Shown piece after piece: positions 29,936 to 39,938 of a stretch of 64,000 nucleotides of DNA. Position 1 is the first letter of the stretch. Each line of letters opens with the position of its first letter. This stretch comes from Phycisphaerales bacterium. GTDB lineage: Bacteria > Planctomycetota > Phycisphaerae > Phycisphaerales > SM1A02. The notes beneath the pieces are model-generated. The model made no database searches. It was given only the letters and a program-made list of their open reading frames with translations, and was not told where the DNA came from. The stretch is taken from NCBI GenBank assembly GCA_009691785.1, contig SIAM01000001.1:40156-104155 (forward strand), in the 5' to 3' direction. The translations under genes and the position numbers were made by a program.

Positions 29936-30624
29936 ACAAAGTCCCGGCATATCTGAAGCCCGCGTCGTTGTTCTTTGACTTTGACAGCACCATTGTCAGC
30001 GGCGAGGCGATTGATGAGTTGGCGCATATCGCGCTGGCAAACACGCCGGACCGCGCCGCGCGCGTGGCGAAAATTCACGCCATCACCAACGCGGGCATGG
30101 AAGGCGCAATGGCCATCGATGAAAGTTTGCGCCAGCGCCTAGACATGCTTGAGATTCGCGCGCACATGTTGGCGCCATTGGTGGCGCGGCTGCAAAAACA
30201 AATCAGTCCGTCGCTGCTGCGCCACGGCGCGTTGCTTCAAAGCATGCGCGATCAAATTTGGATTATTTCCAGCGGCTTTCACGAGTGGATTGATCCGGTG
30301 GTGACCAAGCTTGGCTTACGCGCCGACCACGTGAACGCCAATCGCTTGTTGGCCAACGCGCAAGGAATTCTGCGGTTGGATCCAACTTCGCGCTGCGCCA
30401 CGGTTGGTTCAAAGGCGCGCGCCGCCACTGCGCTTGATTGCGCGCCGCCGCGCATAATGATTGGCGACGGCATGACCGACTTTGAGGTTCGCAGCGAAGG
30501 CGCCTGCGAATATTTTGTGGCGTGGACGGAAAGCGTTGTGCGCCCCGCGGTGGTGGCCAAAGCCGACATTGTGGCGCCGCACTTTGAAGGATTGCTCGCG
30601 GCGCTGCAAGAATGTCTTGCCTAG
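29932..30624 (+). CDS. serB: HAD-family phosphoserine phosphatase-like
   Basis: FFDFDSTIVSGEAIDELA, WIISSGFHEWI, RIMIGDGMTDFEV; ATGA overlap with upstream gene. Confidence 0.8.
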   Translation: MNKVPAYLKPASLFFDFDSTIVSGEAIDELAHIALANTPDRAARVAKIHAITNAGMEGAMAIDESLRQRLDMLEIRAHMLAPLVARLQKQISPSLLRHGALLQSMRDQIWIISSGFHEWIDPVVTKLGLRADHVNANRLLANAQGILRLDPTSRCATVGSKARAATALDCAPPRIMIGDGMTDFEVRSEGACEYFVAWTESVVRPAVVAKADIVAPHFEGLLAALQECLA

Positions 30625-30719
30625 CCCTGCATCGGAGCATCGCCACTAATTATTTTTACGCGCCTCTTCCAATTGAACCGCTTAGCTCATTTCGTTTTGC
30701 ACACTAGACTGCAATCGCA

Positions 30720-32048
30720 ATGCAACAAGACATGGACCAAGACATGAATGACAACAGAGACTCCAATGTGAATGCAAATTCGCGTCAACAGTTGCCGCAC
30801 TCATCCGATCCAACCGCGGGTCCAACCATTGAACAAGACGAACAGCCAACGCAAGCCGCCGCCGAACTTGCGGCGGAGTTGCAAACGCTTGATCCAGAAA
30901 CCGCCGCGGATAGTTTGGAGCAATCTTCCGCCGCCGTGGCAGCCGAAGCTGTGGCCATTCTGGAAGAGGGCAAAATGCAGCCCATTCTTGAAGCCATGGA
31001 CGCGGATCGCCGCGCCGCGCTTGAGCGATCGGTTTCGCCGGCACTTGCGCGCCAATGGAAAATCAATACCGAGTTTGATGAGGACACTGTTGGACGCAGC
31101 ATGGAGCCGCCGATTGGTTTCTTTGCAAAGTCACAAACCGTTGGCGAAACCGTGGAACTTCTGCGCGAACTTGTGAAGACCGAGCCCGTGACATACTGCT
31201 ATGTGGTTGACAACGCGCGTCACCTTACTGGCGTGCTCATGATGCGTGATCTTTTATTTTCCGATGACAAGATCACGCTTGAGTCCATCATGCTCCCAAA
31301 AGTGTTCACGTTGCGCGCCGACATGTCAATCACCGACGCCATTCAATCCGTAGCCTCACGCCAATTCTTTGCCTACCCAGTGTGCGACGCATCAAACCAC
31401 TTTGTGGGATTGATCCGTGGACAGCGATTGCTGGAACAACAAGCGTTTGATTTAACCGCGCAAGTTGGAGCAATGGTGGGCGTTGAAAAAGAAGAACGCC
31501 TGGCAACACCGTGGTGGCGCAGCTTGATGTTTCGCCATCCGTGGCTGCAGTTGAATTTGCTGACCGCGTTCTTGGCGGCCGCCGTGGTTGGAATGTTTGA
31601 ACACACGCTCACCAAAATTGTTTTGCTGGCGGCATTTCTTCCGGTGCTTGCGGGGCAATCAGGGAACACGGGTTGCCAAGCGCTGGCGGTGACTTTGCGC
31701 GGAATGACGCTGAATGAACTCAAGCGCGGGCAAACACGCTACGCGGTCCTGAAAGAAATGCTGGTTGGATTTTGCAATGGCGCGCTAGTTGGAATTTCCG
31801 CGGCGGTTGGCATGTACATCTTCGCAAGCATTCAACACCATGATCGCCCTGGCCAACTTGCGTTGGTCACATGGCTTGCCATGGTTGTGTCGTGCGTGGT
31901 CAGCGGCATGTGCGGAGTATTGGTGCCCACCACGCTCAAGCGCCTGGGCGCGGACCCGGCAACGGCGTCCAGTATTTTTCTAACCACCGCCACGGACGTG
32001 GTGAGCATGGGCGTGTTTCTTGCGCTGGCCACTTGGCTATTGCTGTAA
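30720..32048 (+). CDS. mgtE: MgtE-type magnesium transporter
   Basis: MgtE N domain, CBS pair (YVVDNARHLTGVLMMRDLL), TM region FLPVLAGQSGNTGCQALAVTLRG. Confidence 0.9.
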   Translation: MQQDMDQDMNDNRDSNVNANSRQQLPHSSDPTAGPTIEQDEQPTQAAAELAAELQTLDPETAADSLEQSSAAVAAEAVAILEEGKMQPILEAMDADRRAALERSVSPALARQWKINTEFDEDTVGRSMEPPIGFFAKSQTVGETVELLRELVKTEPVTYCYVVDNARHLTGVLMMRDLLFSDDKITLESIMLPKVFTLRADMSITDAIQSVASRQFFAYPVCDASNHFVGLIRGQRLLEQQAFDLTAQVGAMVGVEKEERLATPWWRSLMFRHPWLQLNLLTAFLAAAVVGMFEHTLTKIVLLAAFLPVLAGQSGNTGCQALAVTLRGMTLNELKRGQTRYAVLKEMLVGFCNGALVGISAAVGMYIFASIQHHDRPGQLALVTWLAMVVSCVVSGMCGVLVPTTLKRLGADPATASSIFLTTATDVVSMGVFLALATWLLL

Positions 32049-32077
32049 ACATTTGGCTCGTGCGATAACATGCGCGC

Positions 32078-32917
32078 ATGCTTCTTCTTGATGGCTTGGT
32101 GAAAAACTTCGGCGCACTTCGAGCCGTCGATGGTCTTTCATTGCGCGTAAATCGTGGAGAAATATTTGGCCTGCTTGGTCCAAACGGCGCCGGCAAAAGC
32201 ACCACCATCTCCATGGCGATTGGATTGATCAAGCCCGACGCTGGCAGCGTGACCTATGAGGGATTTGGTTCGCCCACCCAGCCCTCGGTGCGTAAACATG
32301 TTGGCATGGCGCCGCAAACTCTGGCCATTTATGAGGAACTGACCGGCGAGGAAAATGTTGTGTTCTTCGCGCGCTTGCAAGGCGTGAATAATCCACGCGC
32401 CGCCGCGCGCGAGGCGCTTGAAAGAGTTGGCTTGACGGCGCGCGCCAATGATCGCGCGAGAATATATTCCGGCGGAATGCAACGGCGCCTGAATTTAGCC
32501 ACGGCGTTTTTTCACAAGCCCCCGCTATTGCTGCTTGACGAACCAACCGCCGGCGTTGATCCGCAAAGTCGCACCAACATTCTTGAGCTTGTGCGCGAAC
32601 TTGCCAACGAAGGCGCGGCCATTCTGTACACCACGCATTACATGGAGGAGGCGCAGAAAATTTGCGACCGCGTTGGAATTATGGATGAAGGAAAAGTTCT
32701 TGTGACTGGCAGCGTTCAAGAATTGCTGGCCAAGCACAGCAAAGAAACGCTTGTCATGATTGATCGTCCAAGCGGCGAGACGCGCATTTCCACCAACGAT
32801 CCACTGCGCGAAGTGACCACCGCTCTTGAAGCTGGCGATGTCACCGGGTTGCGAGTGGAACGCGCCGATCTTGAAACGGTGTTTCTGTCACTGACCGGAA
32901 AAAGGTTGCGAGACTGA
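32078..32917 (+). CDS. ABC transporter ATP-binding protein
   Basis: Walker A GPNGAGKST, signature YSGGMQRRLNLA, Walker B LLLLDEPTAGVD. Confidence 0.93.
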   Translation: MLLLDGLVKNFGALRAVDGLSLRVNRGEIFGLLGPNGAGKSTTISMAIGLIKPDAGSVTYEGFGSPTQPSVRKHVGMAPQTLAIYEELTGEENVVFFARLQGVNNPRAAAREALERVGLTARANDRARIYSGGMQRRLNLATAFFHKPPLLLLDEPTAGVDPQSRTNILELVRELANEGAAILYTTHYMEEAQKICDRVGIMDEGKVLVTGSVQELLAKHSKETLVMIDRPSGETRISTNDPLREVTTALEAGDVTGLRVERADLETVFLSLTGKRLRD

Positions 32918-34341
32918 TGCGCGTCGTGCTCACCATTGCCGCGAAAGACTTGCGCATTTTGCTGCGCGACCGCACCAACGCGTTCTTTGTGATTGTTTTC
33001 CCGCTGGCTATTGCCATTTTCTTTGGCAGCATCTTTGGCGGCGGTAGCCGCAGTATTCCCATTGCGGTGGTGATGGAAAGCGCCGGTCCAGTCGCCACTG
33101 ACTTTGCCAACGCGCTTGAGAAAGATTCCACGCTCAGCGTGCGAATGCTTCCCACTCGCGAAGAAGGCGATGCAAGCGTGCGGCTTGGTCGCGTGGCCGC
33201 GTGCGTGATTCTTCCAAAAACATTTGATTCCGACCTAGAGAAAGCCATGGCCGGCAGCCGCGCGATTATTGAAGTGCATTGCGACCCCGCGCGCCAGGCC
33301 GAGAGCGGACTTGTTGTTGGAAAATTAAATGAGCACGCCATGCGCGCCATTGTTCGCATGTTCACCGATCCAAAAATCAACAGCAAGATGTTGGCGCAAA
33401 GCAAATTGGCTCTGATGCTCAATCCAAACATGACCAGCGCTCAGCGCGAACGCGTGAGCGATGTGCTGGAATCTTTGCAGGAACTTTTCAATGAGCGCAA
33501 TCGCGAAGCCACAGCGGCCGCGGCGGAAACTTCCGTGAATGTTGCCGGCTCCGTGAATGGCGACTCCGCAATCAACACTGTCAATGGAAATACCAGCGCA
33601 ACTAAAAAATCCGCCAGCAACACCACCGAAAATTTAAATGTTCCTGGATCAACTGCAACCGCACCGGCGGCAATCGATCCTTTCTTGTCGCTGCCCATTC
33701 AAATTCAAAGCAGCACGCTGACCAATGATTCCACCGAGCCGCCAAGCACATACGCCGTCACATTTCCGCAGGGATTGGCGTGGGGATTTGTGGGTTGCAT
33801 TGGCGCGTTCGGCGCCGGCATGGCCGAGGAGCGCCGCCGCGGAACATTCATGCGGTTGCTGCTTGCGCCCTGCACCATTGCCACGGTGCTCACTGGAAAA
33901 AGTTTGGCGTGCTTCACCGCATGCATGACCATGAGCGTGTTCATGCTGCTTGTCGCCACGCTTGGCTTTCGTGTGTCCGTGCAAAATTGGCCGCTACTTG
34001 CGCTGGCCATTGCCGCATGCAGTTTCGCGTTCAGCGGTTTCACAATGGCGCTGTCCGGTCTATTTAAATACGAAGGCTCCGCGCGCAGCGCTGGCAACGC
34101 CATTGTTTTGGTGTTGGTCATGATTGGCGGCGGAACAATTCCACTGACGTTCATGCCGCCATTTCTTCGCGCGGCTAGCCAAGCCAGTCCATTCTCGTGG
34201 GCCATTCTTTCCATTGAAGGCGCGGTCTGGCGCGGCTTTGCGTTCACCGAAATGCTTCCCTCGCTAGGCATTTTATTGTTCATTGGCGCGCTTGGATTGC
34301 TGCTGGGCAATCTCTTCATTCAAAAACGCGCGCGCACGTAA
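32917..34341 (+). CDS. ABC-2 type transporter permease
   Basis: ATG overlaps the ATPase stop; ABC-2 architecture with N-terminal TM, large extracytoplasmic loop and C-terminal TM bundle. Confidence 0.88.
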   Translation: MRVVLTIAAKDLRILLRDRTNAFFVIVFPLAIAIFFGSIFGGGSRSIPIAVVMESAGPVATDFANALEKDSTLSVRMLPTREEGDASVRLGRVAACVILPKTFDSDLEKAMAGSRAIIEVHCDPARQAESGLVVGKLNEHAMRAIVRMFTDPKINSKMLAQSKLALMLNPNMTSAQRERVSDVLESLQELFNERNREATAAAAETSVNVAGSVNGDSAINTVNGNTSATKKSASNTTENLNVPGSTATAPAAIDPFLSLPIQIQSSTLTNDSTEPPSTYAVTFPQGLAWGFVGCIGAFGAGMAEERRRGTFMRLLLAPCTIATVLTGKSLACFTACMTMSVFMLLVATLGFRVSVQNWPLLALAIAACSFAFSGFTMALSGLFKYEGSARSAGNAIVLVLVMIGGGTIPLTFMPPFLRAASQASPFSWAILSIEGAVWRGFAFTEMLPSLGILLFIGALGLLLGNLFIQKRART

Positions 34342-34530
34342 GTTGCCGCGCGCCACTTTCATTCATGCCACTCACCACCACCAAGCCCTTGACTTTCTCA
34401 TCCCGTGATTCGCCAAGTGTTGACCCACTCATCCTTTGAGTCACAAACGCCATCAGCTCTTGACCCCGCGCGTATGTCGTTTGAATTACATGCGCAATCA
34501 TCTTGAGTAAAATGCGTCATACTGCACCAT

Positions 34531-35820
34531 ATGCCACAACTATTCAACCAATCCAACATCATGGATCGCACTCTGCAATTTCATGTGTGGCTGCCGCAAA
34601 TCACATTGTGGGGGGGACTGGTTCTGCTGGTTGCGGTCATATTCAATCGCTACGGAACCAAATTGGGTTTGCCCAGCGGCCTTCTCTTTTTGACGCTAGG
34701 AATAATTTGCGGCGAGGACGGCCCGCTGCATATTAATTTCTTTGACTTCGATCTGACCTACGGAGTTGGAATAATCTGCCTGATCTTGATTCTTTTTTAC
34801 GCGGGCCTTGGAATAAAAATGTCGCACATGCGCGGAGCCTGGACGCCTTCGATTACGTTGGCCACCGTGGGCGTAATCATAATCTCCGCGCTCATTGCGG
34901 TCTTTGTGAAATGGTGGTACCCAACCATCACTTGGACCGAGGCGCTGCTGATTGGCAGCGTGCTTGGAAGCACGGATGCTGCCGCGGTGTTTGCCGCGCT
35001 TGTTGGAGTTGGCTTTAAAGGTCGCGTGCGCCAAATTGTGGAACTTGAAAGCGGCTTGAACGATCCCATGGCTTTCATACTTGTGTTCGCGCTCACAGCC
35101 GTTGTCATGGGCCAGGAAATGTCCGTCGTGGAAATTGGCGTTGATGTGTTGAAACAATTCGCCATTGGTAGTGCCGCCGGATTGCTGATGGGTTGGCTCA
35201 CCATGAAATCGTTCACGCTTCTACCCAGCCAGGAAATCGGTCTCTATCCAATCCGCAGCGTGGCCTGCGCGCTTGCAAGCTATGGATTGGCGAGCATTTT
35301 TGATGGCAGCGGCCTTGTAAGCGTGTTTCTGTGCGCAATTTACTTGGGAAATTCCGCGCTGCCATTGCGCGCCACCATTGTGCGCGTGCATGACTCGTTG
35401 GCGTGGGGCGGACAAATCACCATGTTCTTTTTTCTTGGGCTGTTGTGCACCCCGCATCGACTCATAGAGCCGCATATTCTGCTGGGCGGTTCACTGGTGG
35501 CGCTGTGGATTGCGTTTATTGCCAGACCAGTTGCGGTGGCGGCGATTTTTTTACCTTTGCGAATTCCATGGCGCGAAACTGTGTGCGTGGCGTGGTTGGG
35601 TTTGCGGGGCGCGGTACCGATTATTCTTTCCACCATTCCACTTTTATTTCTTGGCGATCCAGACGTCACACCGCGCGTGCAGCGGTTGTTTGATCTGGTG
35701 CTTATCTGCGTAGTTATGGGGTGCATCATTCCCGGATCGATTATTAAAGTGATTCCGCGCTGGCTTGGCATGCTCACGCCAAAAACATTGGCTCAAGAAG
35801 AAGCGGAATCCGAAGACTGA
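34531..35820 (+). CDS. Cation:proton antiporter (CPA1, NhaP2-like)
   Basis: GSVLGSTDAAAVFAAL, ESGLNDPMAFILVFALT, WLGLRGAVPIIL. Confidence 0.9.
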   Translation: MPQLFNQSNIMDRTLQFHVWLPQITLWGGLVLLVAVIFNRYGTKLGLPSGLLFLTLGIICGEDGPLHINFFDFDLTYGVGIICLILILFYAGLGIKMSHMRGAWTPSITLATVGVIIISALIAVFVKWWYPTITWTEALLIGSVLGSTDAAAVFAALVGVGFKGRVRQIVELESGLNDPMAFILVFALTAVVMGQEMSVVEIGVDVLKQFAIGSAAGLLMGWLTMKSFTLLPSQEIGLYPIRSVACALASYGLASIFDGSGLVSVFLCAIYLGNSALPLRATIVRVHDSLAWGGQITMFFFLGLLCTPHRLIEPHILLGGSLVALWIAFIARPVAVAAIFLPLRIPWRETVCVAWLGLRGAVPIILSTIPLLFLGDPDVTPRVQRLFDLVLICVVMGCIIPGSIIKVIPRWLGMLTPKTLAQEEAESED

Positions 35821-37130
35821 TTCATGCTGGATTCACTTTGCGCATTCGTGGCAAGCGCGTCCTGAATTGGTTTCACCTCGTCAATTAAGCGATCCAACTT
35901 TCTTAAAGCTGGCAAGCACCACGCAATCACGCCCGTGACCGCCAGTGTTCCAATTCCACCGCTGATCACGCTCCATACTGGACCAATCCACGCCGCGACA
36001 AGTCCGCTTTCAAATCCCCCAAGTTCATTGCTGCACTCGATAAAAATTCCGTTGACCGCCGTCACGCGTCCGCGCAATTGATCCGGCGTGCGCGTTTGCA
36101 CCAACACATGGCGAATGACCACGCTGACATTGTCCACCGCGCCGCTGGCCATAAGCAACGCCACGCTGATCCAAAATGATTGACTTATGCCAAACAGAAT
36201 CATGCACACGCCAAATCCAACCACGCTCCACAACAGCAACGGACCAGCAGGACGCATTGTTGGTCGCACCGCCAAGAAGCCCGCGATGATCAACGCGCCA
36301 ACGGCCGTGGATGCCTTGAGAATTCCAAGGCCAACCGCGTCGGTGTGCAAGATGTCCGTGGCAAAAATTGGAAGCAGCGCCGTGGCTCCGCCAAACAGCA
36401 CCGCCAATAAATCAAGCAGGATCGCGCCGAAAATTACTTTCTCTTTGCGTATGTGCGCGGCGCCGGCGAACATGGCGCGCAAAGTGAATCCGCCCGTGGC
36501 CTTCGCGGTTTCTCGCGGACGCAATTGCGACGATGCGAAGGCGAATCCGGCGCACAACACTGTGGACAACGCGAACACAATCCATGTTGAATGCGTGAGC
36601 GCGATCAAGCCGCCGGCCAACACCGGTCCGCCAATCGCGGCGCATTGAAAGATGGCGCTGTTCCAAGTCACCGCATTTTGAAATCGATCAATGGGCACCA
36701 ACAATGGCAACAAACTTTGCCGCGTTGACATGTTGAAGGCGCGCACGCAACCACTCAGCGCGATGGCCACAAAACTAATCCACAGCGGCGCGCCGCAATA
36801 CGCGGTGATCGCCAGCAACGCCGCCACCAAAGCGAAACCGCTTTGAGTGAACACAAGTATTTTGCGCCGATCAAATAAATCAACCATGTGCCCCGCTGGA
36901 AACGCCAACAGCATCACGGGCAGCGCGCGCGCCAGGCCGATCAATCCCAAACTCAGCGGATCTTGCGAGCGCTCCCACACATCCCACAAGACGGTGGTGT
37001 TGAGCATTTGCAAACCAAATCCGCCAGACAACATTCCCGCCGCATACCAGCGGTAATTGCGCTCGCGCCATGCGTCCTTCCAAGACGCGGCGCGAGTTTG
37101 TCGCGGGGAACTTTGCTGCGCGTTCTGCAT
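35793..37130 (-). CDS. MFS transporter
   Basis: 12-TM pattern; FPAGHMVDLFDRRKILVFTQ loop. Confidence 0.85.
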   Translation of the reverse strand: MQNAQQSSPRQTRAASWKDAWRERNYRWYAAGMLSGGFGLQMLNTTVLWDVWERSQDPLSLGLIGLARALPVMLLAFPAGHMVDLFDRRKILVFTQSGFALVAALLAITAYCGAPLWISFVAIALSGCVRAFNMSTRQSLLPLLVPIDRFQNAVTWNSAIFQCAAIGGPVLAGGLIALTHSTWIVFALSTVLCAGFAFASSQLRPRETAKATGGFTLRAMFAGAAHIRKEKVIFGAILLDLLAVLFGGATALLPIFATDILHTDAVGLGILKASTAVGALIIAGFLAVRPTMRPAGPLLLWSVVGFGVCMILFGISQSFWISVALLMASGAVDNVSVVIRHVLVQTRTPDQLRGRVTAVNGIFIECSNELGGFESGLVAAWIGPVWSVISGGIGTLAVTGVIAWCLPALRKLDRLIDEVKPIQDALATNAQSESSMNQSSDSASS

Positions 37131-37223
37131 GTAAACAACAGTATCCGATCACAATTCATCATGTTCTGAATGCGGCAACCATCGCTCACTTGCAAGGCGT
37201 TTGATCGCTCAAAAAGTCCGCGC

Positions 37224-37256
37224 AATAAAAAACGCGCCGGTTTGAAGGGCGCGTTG
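37224..37256 (-). terminator. Intrinsic terminator downstream of the UDP-sugar dehydrogenase gene
   Basis: Minus strand AACGCGCCcttcaaaccGGCGCGTT followed by TTTTATTG. Confidence 0.8.
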
Positions 37257-37287
37257 TGAAAACACAGTGATCAATTGCCGCGACGAC

Positions 37288-38649
37288 TTACGCCAACATC
37301 AAACGGTCGCCAAGGGTCGTGTGATGCGCGCGCATGGCGTCGCGTGTGTCAAGAATCAACTTGGAATTTTTGGCGATCATGTTCCAATCAAATGCGGAGT
37401 GCGCAGTTGAAATCACAACAAGGTCGTAGTTGGCCAAACTTGCGGCGGTCAACGCCACGGATTTCTTTTGCAAGTCGTGCTTGCGGCCCGCCCACGTTTC
37501 AGAAACAAGCGGATCGCTGTAGTCGGCGCGCGCGCCGCGATCTTCCAGCAACTGGATCAGTTCAAAGCTGGGGCTTTCACGCACATCGTCAATGTCGGCC
37601 TTGTACGCCAACCCAAGCACAAGAACCTTGCTGCCCTTCATGGCCTTGCCGTGATTGTTCAACAACTCGGCGGCACGGTCGATTGCATAGTGCGGCATGC
37701 TTGTATTAATTTCGCCGGCCAACTCAATGAACTTGGTGCTGCAACCAAACTCCTTGGCCTTCCATGTGAGATAGAAAGGATCAATTGGAATGCAATGTCC
37801 GCCAAGGCCAGGCCCTGGGAAGAAAGACATGAAACCAAACGGCTTGGTGCCAGCGGCGCGAATCACTTCCCACACATCAATGCCCATTGGCGTGAGCGTG
37901 GTCTTGAGTTCATTCACCAGCGCAATGTTGACGGCGCGAAAAATATTCTCAAGCAACTTGGCGCTCTCGGCAATTTCCGCGCTGGACACTTCAATCACTT
38001 CCTTGATGCCCTTGCGATACACCGCGGCCGCAAGTTCAGTGGCTTGCTTGCCAACACCGCCCACCAACTTTGGAATGGTGCTTGTGGAATGGCTCTTGCG
38101 TCCTGGATCTTCGCGCTCTGGACTGAAGGCCGCGAAAATATCTTCGCCCAACACCCAATCTTTGGCGCGCGCGCCGGCGGCCTTGAACACCGCGGGCATC
38201 ATGTCCTCGCGCGTGGTGCCGGGATAGGTTGTGCTTTCAAGAACAATCAACTGTCCCTTGCGCAATGTTTTTCCAATCGCGTCCGCGGTTTGCAAGATGT
38301 ATGAAATGTCCGGCTCTTGATGGCGGCCAAGCGGAGTTGGTACGCACACCAGAATCACATCGCACTCGCCCAAGCGCGCGAAATCCGTCGTGGCTTCAAA
38401 GCGCTTGCTGTCTCGCAGCGAAGTGACCATTTCGCTACCCAAATGCTTGAGATAGTTGCGGCCCTCGCGAATGGCCTTTGGCTTTTCCTCGTCCACATCA
38501 AATCCCATCACGGGCAAACCGCCCTGATGCAGCGCGTGCGCCAGTGGCAAGCCAACATACCCCAGACCAATCACGCCAACGCGCGCTTGATTGGTTTCAA
38601 TTTTTGTCTTGAGGGTTTTGTACGCGTCACTGGAAGTTGCCACTGTCAT
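37288..38649 (-). CDS. UDP-glucose/GlcNAc/GalNAc 6-dehydrogenase family (nucleotide-sugar dehydrogenase)
   Basis: VGVIGLGYVGLPLAHALHQGGLPVMGFDVDE, PGPGLGGHCIPIDPFYLTWKA; AAGGAG upstream of ATG 38649. Confidence 0.9.
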   Translation of the reverse strand: MTVATSSDAYKTLKTKIETNQARVGVIGLGYVGLPLAHALHQGGLPVMGFDVDEEKPKAIREGRNYLKHLGSEMVTSLRDSKRFEATTDFARLGECDVILVCVPTPLGRHQEPDISYILQTADAIGKTLRKGQLIVLESTTYPGTTREDMMPAVFKAAGARAKDWVLGEDIFAAFSPEREDPGRKSHSTSTIPKLVGGVGKQATELAAAVYRKGIKEVIEVSSAEIAESAKLLENIFRAVNIALVNELKTTLTPMGIDVWEVIRAAGTKPFGFMSFFPGPGLGGHCIPIDPFYLTWKAKEFGCSTKFIELAGEINTSMPHYAIDRAAELLNNHGKAMKGSKVLVLGLAYKADIDDVRESPSFELIQLLEDRGARADYSDPLVSETWAGRKHDLQKKSVALTAASLANYDLVVISTAHSAFDWNMIAKNSKLILDTRDAMRAHHTTLGDRLMLA

Positions 38650-38734
38650 TTGATCTCCTTGTCGTTGCCGAAATTGGCAATGAGTAGGCGACAAATATAA
38701 CGAATTTTGAACTCGGCGACGATATTCTATGTGC

Positions 38735-38771
38735 CCTGTAAAAACAACCGCCACCGTCGATTGACGGTGGC
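38735..38771 (-). promoter_or_regulatory. Terminator-like hairpin in the region upstream of the UDP-sugar dehydrogenase gene
   Basis: Minus strand GCCACCGTC-AATC-GACGGTGGC (9 bp perfect) followed by GGTTGTTTTTA; preceded by second hairpin GCCCTCG...CGAGGGC. Confidence 0.6.
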
Positions 38772-38951
38772 AGCCCTCGCCCATCCAAGTCTTTTAAATG
38801 ACGAGGGCAAATACAAGACCCTATACAACTGAATTATGCAACCGATTCGAATATTTGCAAGTCCAGCATGAAACATATTCGTACATTTACTAGTTTCTTT
38901 CCCCCTATTTCCAAAGGCATTTCTCAAACCCTGCATTGTTGGTTTACGCAA

Positions 38952-39833
38952 TTAAGCACCAATAAGAGCGGCTAATCGCCCACTTCGTGCACCATCGCGT
39001 CGAAAACTGAAGAAATATTCTGGGTTTTGATAGGTACAGGCCTTGGAATTATCAATGTGCTCAGGGGCAACACCTGCCCCGTGCGCTTGCTGACAAATGG
39101 CGCCAGGCAAATCACCCAGCCACTTTCCTTGGCAATTGGAATCTGGAATAACGCACTGGCCAAGACCGCGTTGTTGAAACTCAATCGCAACAGACTCGCC
39201 AATTTGAAAGGACGCCTGTTGAATGCAAGGACCAATCGCCATGCGAACATTGTGCATGCGCGTTCCGCGCGCGGCAAATTCGCGCAGTGTCGCGGGAATA
39301 ATTTCACACGCCACGCCACGCCAACCAGCGTGCACCGCGGCCACCACACGCGTAGCCACATCGGCGATCAGAACTGGAACACAATCGGCAACACGAATGG
39401 CCAGCGCGTGGCGCGCGTCGCCAGAAAGAACGGCGTCGCCTTGCACAAATGGCGGCGCGCTGCGAATCATTTCAGGTTGGCGGTCCGCATGCAACAGCGC
39501 GCACCCATGCACTTGCGCGGCGCGCACAAGTTGCCTTTCACCCATGGAGCCGGCCAGCAACAAGCGCCGCCAATTTTCATTCACGCGCGTCCACTCATCT
39601 GGTTCGCCAGGCGCGTCGGCAATTCCTAAATTCATGCTGTCAAAGGGTGCCGGACTAACGCCGCCAATGCGCGTGCTAAATGCGTGCGCAAATCCCGCGG
39701 CGTGCAACAGTGGCGAGCGCAACCACACCACGCCGTTTGCGGATTCAACAAACCATGAATTCAATTGAGTGGGCAACGCTTTGCCATTTGCCGAAAATTT
39801 CATAAAGAAGCCGCCGCGAACATTGGACGCCAC
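38952..39833 (-). CDS. pgeF: Laccase-domain / purine nucleoside phosphorylase YfiH family protein
   Basis: HAFSTRIGGVSPAPFDSMNLG, VHAGWRGVACEIIPATL, IGPCIQQASFQIG. Confidence 0.88.
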   Translation of the reverse strand: MASNVRGGFFMKFSANGKALPTQLNSWFVESANGVVWLRSPLLHAAGFAHAFSTRIGGVSPAPFDSMNLGIADAPGEPDEWTRVNENWRRLLLAGSMGERQLVRAAQVHGCALLHADRQPEMIRSAPPFVQGDAVLSGDARHALAIRVADCVPVLIADVATRVVAAVHAGWRGVACEIIPATLREFAARGTRMHNVRMAIGPCIQQASFQIGESVAIEFQQRGLGQCVIPDSNCQGKWLGDLPGAICQQAHGAGVAPEHIDNSKACTYQNPEYFFSFRRDGARSGRLAALIGA

Positions 39834-39938
39834 ATCTGCGTGAAACTTTCATTCATACAAAGAATGCCGCGTCAACTTGAAAGTATTTCATAATTTCGCC
39901 GCCGTGGTGGCTTCACGCATTTCTATCAGCAGCCGCGC

